A stretch of DNA of 64,000 bases from positions 1-64,000 of the forward strand of contig NZ_JAKFFT010000006.1 in the NCBI RefSeq assembly GCF_021502655.1, written 5' to 3'. This document shows, one piece after another, positions 61,854-64,000 of this stretch. The stretch comes from Dyadobacter sp. CY347. Lineage in GTDB: Bacteria > Bacteroidota > Bacteroidia > Cytophagales > Spirosomataceae. The notes beneath the pieces were generated by a model. That model did no database searches. It was not told where the DNA came from and saw only the letters and a program-made list of their open reading frames with translations. Both the position numbers and the translations under genes were made by a program. How positions within the stretch are numbered: position 1 is the first letter of the stretch; every line of letters begins with the position of its first letter.

Positions 61854-64000
61854 ATGGAAAATGAAAAGAAGGAGAAATTATCCAACTTCTTATTAAGACG
61901 GACGGAGAAGGATGTATTGTCAAGAGGGCGTTCCATTTATAGCAGCGGGGGATTAAAAGTTTCCAAGCTCGACTATAACGGTCCGGGTAATGCCGAATTT
62001 AAGGTCAAGAGCGACTATTCTATTCAATTTTACCAAATATATATCCGGGATTTTCTTACGCCGCAGATCACCACCGAGTGTTCCTGCCCGGATAAGAATG
62101 GCCTTTGCAAGCACCGCGTGGCCGGAATTCTCTACATTCTGGATAAAATGCCGACCATTAAGCAGGTTGTTCATGAAATGAGCAGCACGGTCATTGAGCT
62201 CGGCGAGATCAAAGAACTTCAATTAAGAAATCTGGTCCTGGAAGACACCTGGAAAAACAGGGAATCGATCCAGAATGTGACCATTGTTTCCGCCAAAGAG
62301 GGTGAAGCACAATGTATTGTGCGTGAAAACGACCAAGATTTTACGGTTGATTTTCAGCGGATCAAAAGCACCAAGCAAATTCATACTTCCTGCACGTGTA
62401 ACCAGCAACTTTGGGTTCCGCTATGTCAGCACAAACTGGCTGCATTGCTCAAACTGCGCGAAGAATTGGGCGAACGCGCATTCGAAGTGATGCGTGATCT
62501 GACGGTTGAGAAAAATAATCTGCTGGCCGAATATGGCTATTCCCTCGAAGATGACATTAAAGGAAAGTTCGAATTCAAGCTGGACGAAGATGGCGGCCTT
62601 TACCTGATCAAATCAGATCCTGCATTGCAGAAAGTGGGTGTTTACCAGGATTGGCAGACATTAAGAGACCGAATTCTACCGGCTCAAAATGTTACTTTCA
62701 GCGTTTCGGCGGACAGCCAGCAGGACGAGGAAGACCGGATCTCCATTTTTGTTTTTTGGCCAAAAGGAAAAAATCATTTGCTGGACATTGGTTTCGGTGT
62801 TTTTTCGGTCAAATACAGTTCAAAATCGGAGAAGATCACCAATATCCGCAACATTGCCGGCGGTTCAAGCCACTATTATTCAGCGGATGAAATTCCCGTC
62901 CTGACCGATGCGGACGCGCGGCTTGTGCGCATCGCGAAGCACTGGGAAGAGGGTTTACAAAAATTCATCCGCAAACAAGGCTGGGCTTACAATGCTTATC
63001 TGCACTTTGATGATGTAAGTTCCGAGCAGCGTTACGAGGCCAGAAATTACGTTGGGAAGCATTTGAACAGGATTTTCAATGACCTGGATCCGGAGCGCGT
63101 CTATCTCGCAGACGGTGATTATGTGACCAGCAACAACCAGCTCACACAACTGGATTTACACCGGGAGCCTGTAAAGCTTTTCTTCGTTCTTACTGAGGAT
63201 AAGGAGTTTATTACATTAAATCCTTATGTAGAGCTAACTGCCGGAAGTCCTTTGGAACTTCAAAAAGTGGTTTCGCTGGATAGTTTCTGGCTGGGAATCC
63301 ATAATGATAAAACACTTTTCCGCTGGGCAGGCATCAGCGAGGCCGAAATGGTCGCTTACCTGGGCCAGACGGGCTATAAAATCCGGGTTAAGAAGGATTA
63401 TTCGGACGAATTTTTAAAGGACTGGATCATTCCGGTTGCCGAGCAGTTTGACGTCATTTTCCAGACGCGCCACGAAGTGCTAACGCGTCCGTTGACGTTT
63501 GATAAACCACGCATTTATCTCAAAGAAGATGATGCTAACCTGCTCATCGTGCCGTCTTTTGTATATAAAGATGAAAACGAAGAAGGCTCGGAAGTAACCT
63601 TCATGCACGACCAGCGCCGGAGCAAAACGGGTTTTGAAGATAACAAAATCACCATGCTGGAACGCGACCTGGCTGCTGAAAATGCAGTTTGGGAATGGGT
63701 TAAATCGCTGAATCCGGCTTTTGCGAACCAAACAGGGCAGCCATTCTTTTATGTTCCGTTGGATCAGGTAATGAAAGGAGGATGGCTTTTCAGTTTCGTA
63801 GAAGCTGTCGGCAAGAAGAAATATGAACTTTTGGGTTTCAAAGACCTGAAAAAAATGCGCTTCAATCCGAACCGCGGAACAGTAAAAGTGAATGCTTCAT
63901 CGGGAATCGACTGGTTTGATATGACCGTTGAAATCACTTTTGGCGATCAGCGGGTTTCATTGGCGGACGCGAAAAAAGCATTGCTGAAAAAGCAGAACTA
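61854..64000 (+). CDS. SNF2-type helicase N-terminal part with two SWIM zinc motifs (partial)
   Basis: The frame begins at ATG 61854 and stays open for 715 codons to the window edge, so the gene is truncated by the window and not broken. Two SWIM-type zinc motifs, CxCx(n)CxH, are visible: Cys76-x-Cys78...Cys85-x-His87 and Cys180-x-Cys182...Cys191-x-His193. The rest matches the helicase-associated region found before the SNF2/DEAD motor in Bacteroidota proteins of this type; the motor itself would lie beyond the window. The helicase name is therefore inferred from the N-terminal architecture. A TACTTTTG box is upstream. Confidence 0.8.
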   Translation, partial: MENEKKEKLSNFLLRRTEKDVLSRGRSIYSSGGLKVSKLDYNGPGNAEFKVKSDYSIQFYQIYIRDFLTPQITTECSCPDKNGLCKHRVAGILYILDKMPTIKQVVHEMSSTVIELGEIKELQLRNLVLEDTWKNRESIQNVTIVSAKEGEAQCIVRENDQDFTVDFQRIKSTKQIHTSCTCNQQLWVPLCQHKLAALLKLREELGERAFEVMRDLTVEKNNLLAEYGYSLEDDIKGKFEFKLDEDGGLYLIKSDPALQKVGVYQDWQTLRDRILPAQNVTFSVSADSQQDEEDRISIFVFWPKGKNHLLDIGFGVFSVKYSSKSEKITNIRNIAGGSSHYYSADEIPVLTDADARLVRIAKHWEEGLQKFIRKQGWAYNAYLHFDDVSSEQRYEARNYVGKHLNRIFNDLDPERVYLADGDYVTSNNQLTQLDLHREPVKLFFVLTEDKEFITLNPYVELTAGSPLELQKVVSLDSFWLGIHNDKTLFRWAGISEAEMVAYLGQTGYKIRVKKDYSDEFLKDWIIPVAEQFDVIFQTRHEVLTRPLTFDKPRIYLKEDDANLLIVPSFVYKDENEEGSEVTFMHDQRRSKTGFEDNKITMLERDLAAENAVWEWVKSLNPAFANQTGQPFFYVPLDQVMKGGWLFSFVEAVGKKKYELLGFKDLKKMRFNPNRGTVKVNASSGIDWFDMTVEITFGDQRVSLADAKKALLKKQN

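Noticed and set aside
61854-64000. Truncated or pseudogene reading of the last gene
   Set aside because: The frame stays open to the last base of the window, so it is cut by the window edge and not by a mutation.

Overview
The window looks like chromosomal DNA of a Bacteroidota bacterium, most likely a member of Cytophagales close to Dyadobacter or Spirosoma. This is inferred from three things. At least 20 gene starts have a TAnnTTTG element upstream, which is the Bacteroidota sigma-A -7 box. Shine-Dalgarno sequences are scarce. The gene content (NagB fused to a PIG-L domain, DUF2480, DUF4296, an S41 peptidase, bacterial GH3 and MnmD) fits this phylum. Most of the window is housekeeping DNA. 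There is no insertion sequence, prophage or CRISPR array.

Layout. Positions 1-645 hold the 5S rRNA end of an rRNA operon and a gene-free stretch. Positions 646-8767, minus strand, carry dxs, two tandem rhomboid proteases, mutL and a nagB/PIG-L fusion, with a 54-codon membrane-peptide gene on the plus strand between them. Positions 8946-14387, plus strand, carry glyA, a TPR membrane protein, ribH, an aspartate kinase and serS. Then come a pair of paralogous GT-C-like membrane proteins, an acyl-CoA dehydrogenase, an AraC-type regulator with an operator-like palindrome pair, nadD-gmk, an ECF sigma factor with a probable anti-sigma factor, and mreBCD. Positions 25247-28376 carry a GH3 enzyme, dxr and a small membrane protein.

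Positions 28443-32871 are a minus-strand cluster of two glycosyltransferases, a PhyH dioxygenase, a beta-propeller glycosidase-like protein and a methyltransferase. This looks like a glycan or small-molecule tailoring set. Positions 33067-40190 hold an M20 amidohydrolase, a dolichol-phosphate-mannose-synthase-like enzyme, a DUF58/VWA (Bat-like) operon, rnhB, DUF2480 and tsaB. A symmetric inverted repeat at 40230-40397 separates tsaB from an S41 peptidase, which is followed by rnpA and rpmH. Between rpmH and the initiator tRNA lies a Panacea-domain gene overlapped by a two-helix membrane-protein gene. This is the best candidate in the window for an accessory system, a PanAT-type toxin-antitoxin pair.

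Positions 44930-64000 carry era, der, a small secreted protein, a fumarylacetoacetase-family enzyme, uvrA, a nicotinamidase-like enzyme, a second glycan locus (membrane protein, GT2, DUF5672), an OmpA-family protein, tpiA, a double aspartyl protease with a PDZ domain, mnmD, gmhA, a Nudix hydrolase, and the first 715 codons of a SNF2-type protein with two SWIM zinc motifs that runs off the window.

Several long reading frames begin upstream of the likely start, at TTG or inside a promoter. The starts were therefore chosen from family N-termini and from promoter positions, and each entry says why.
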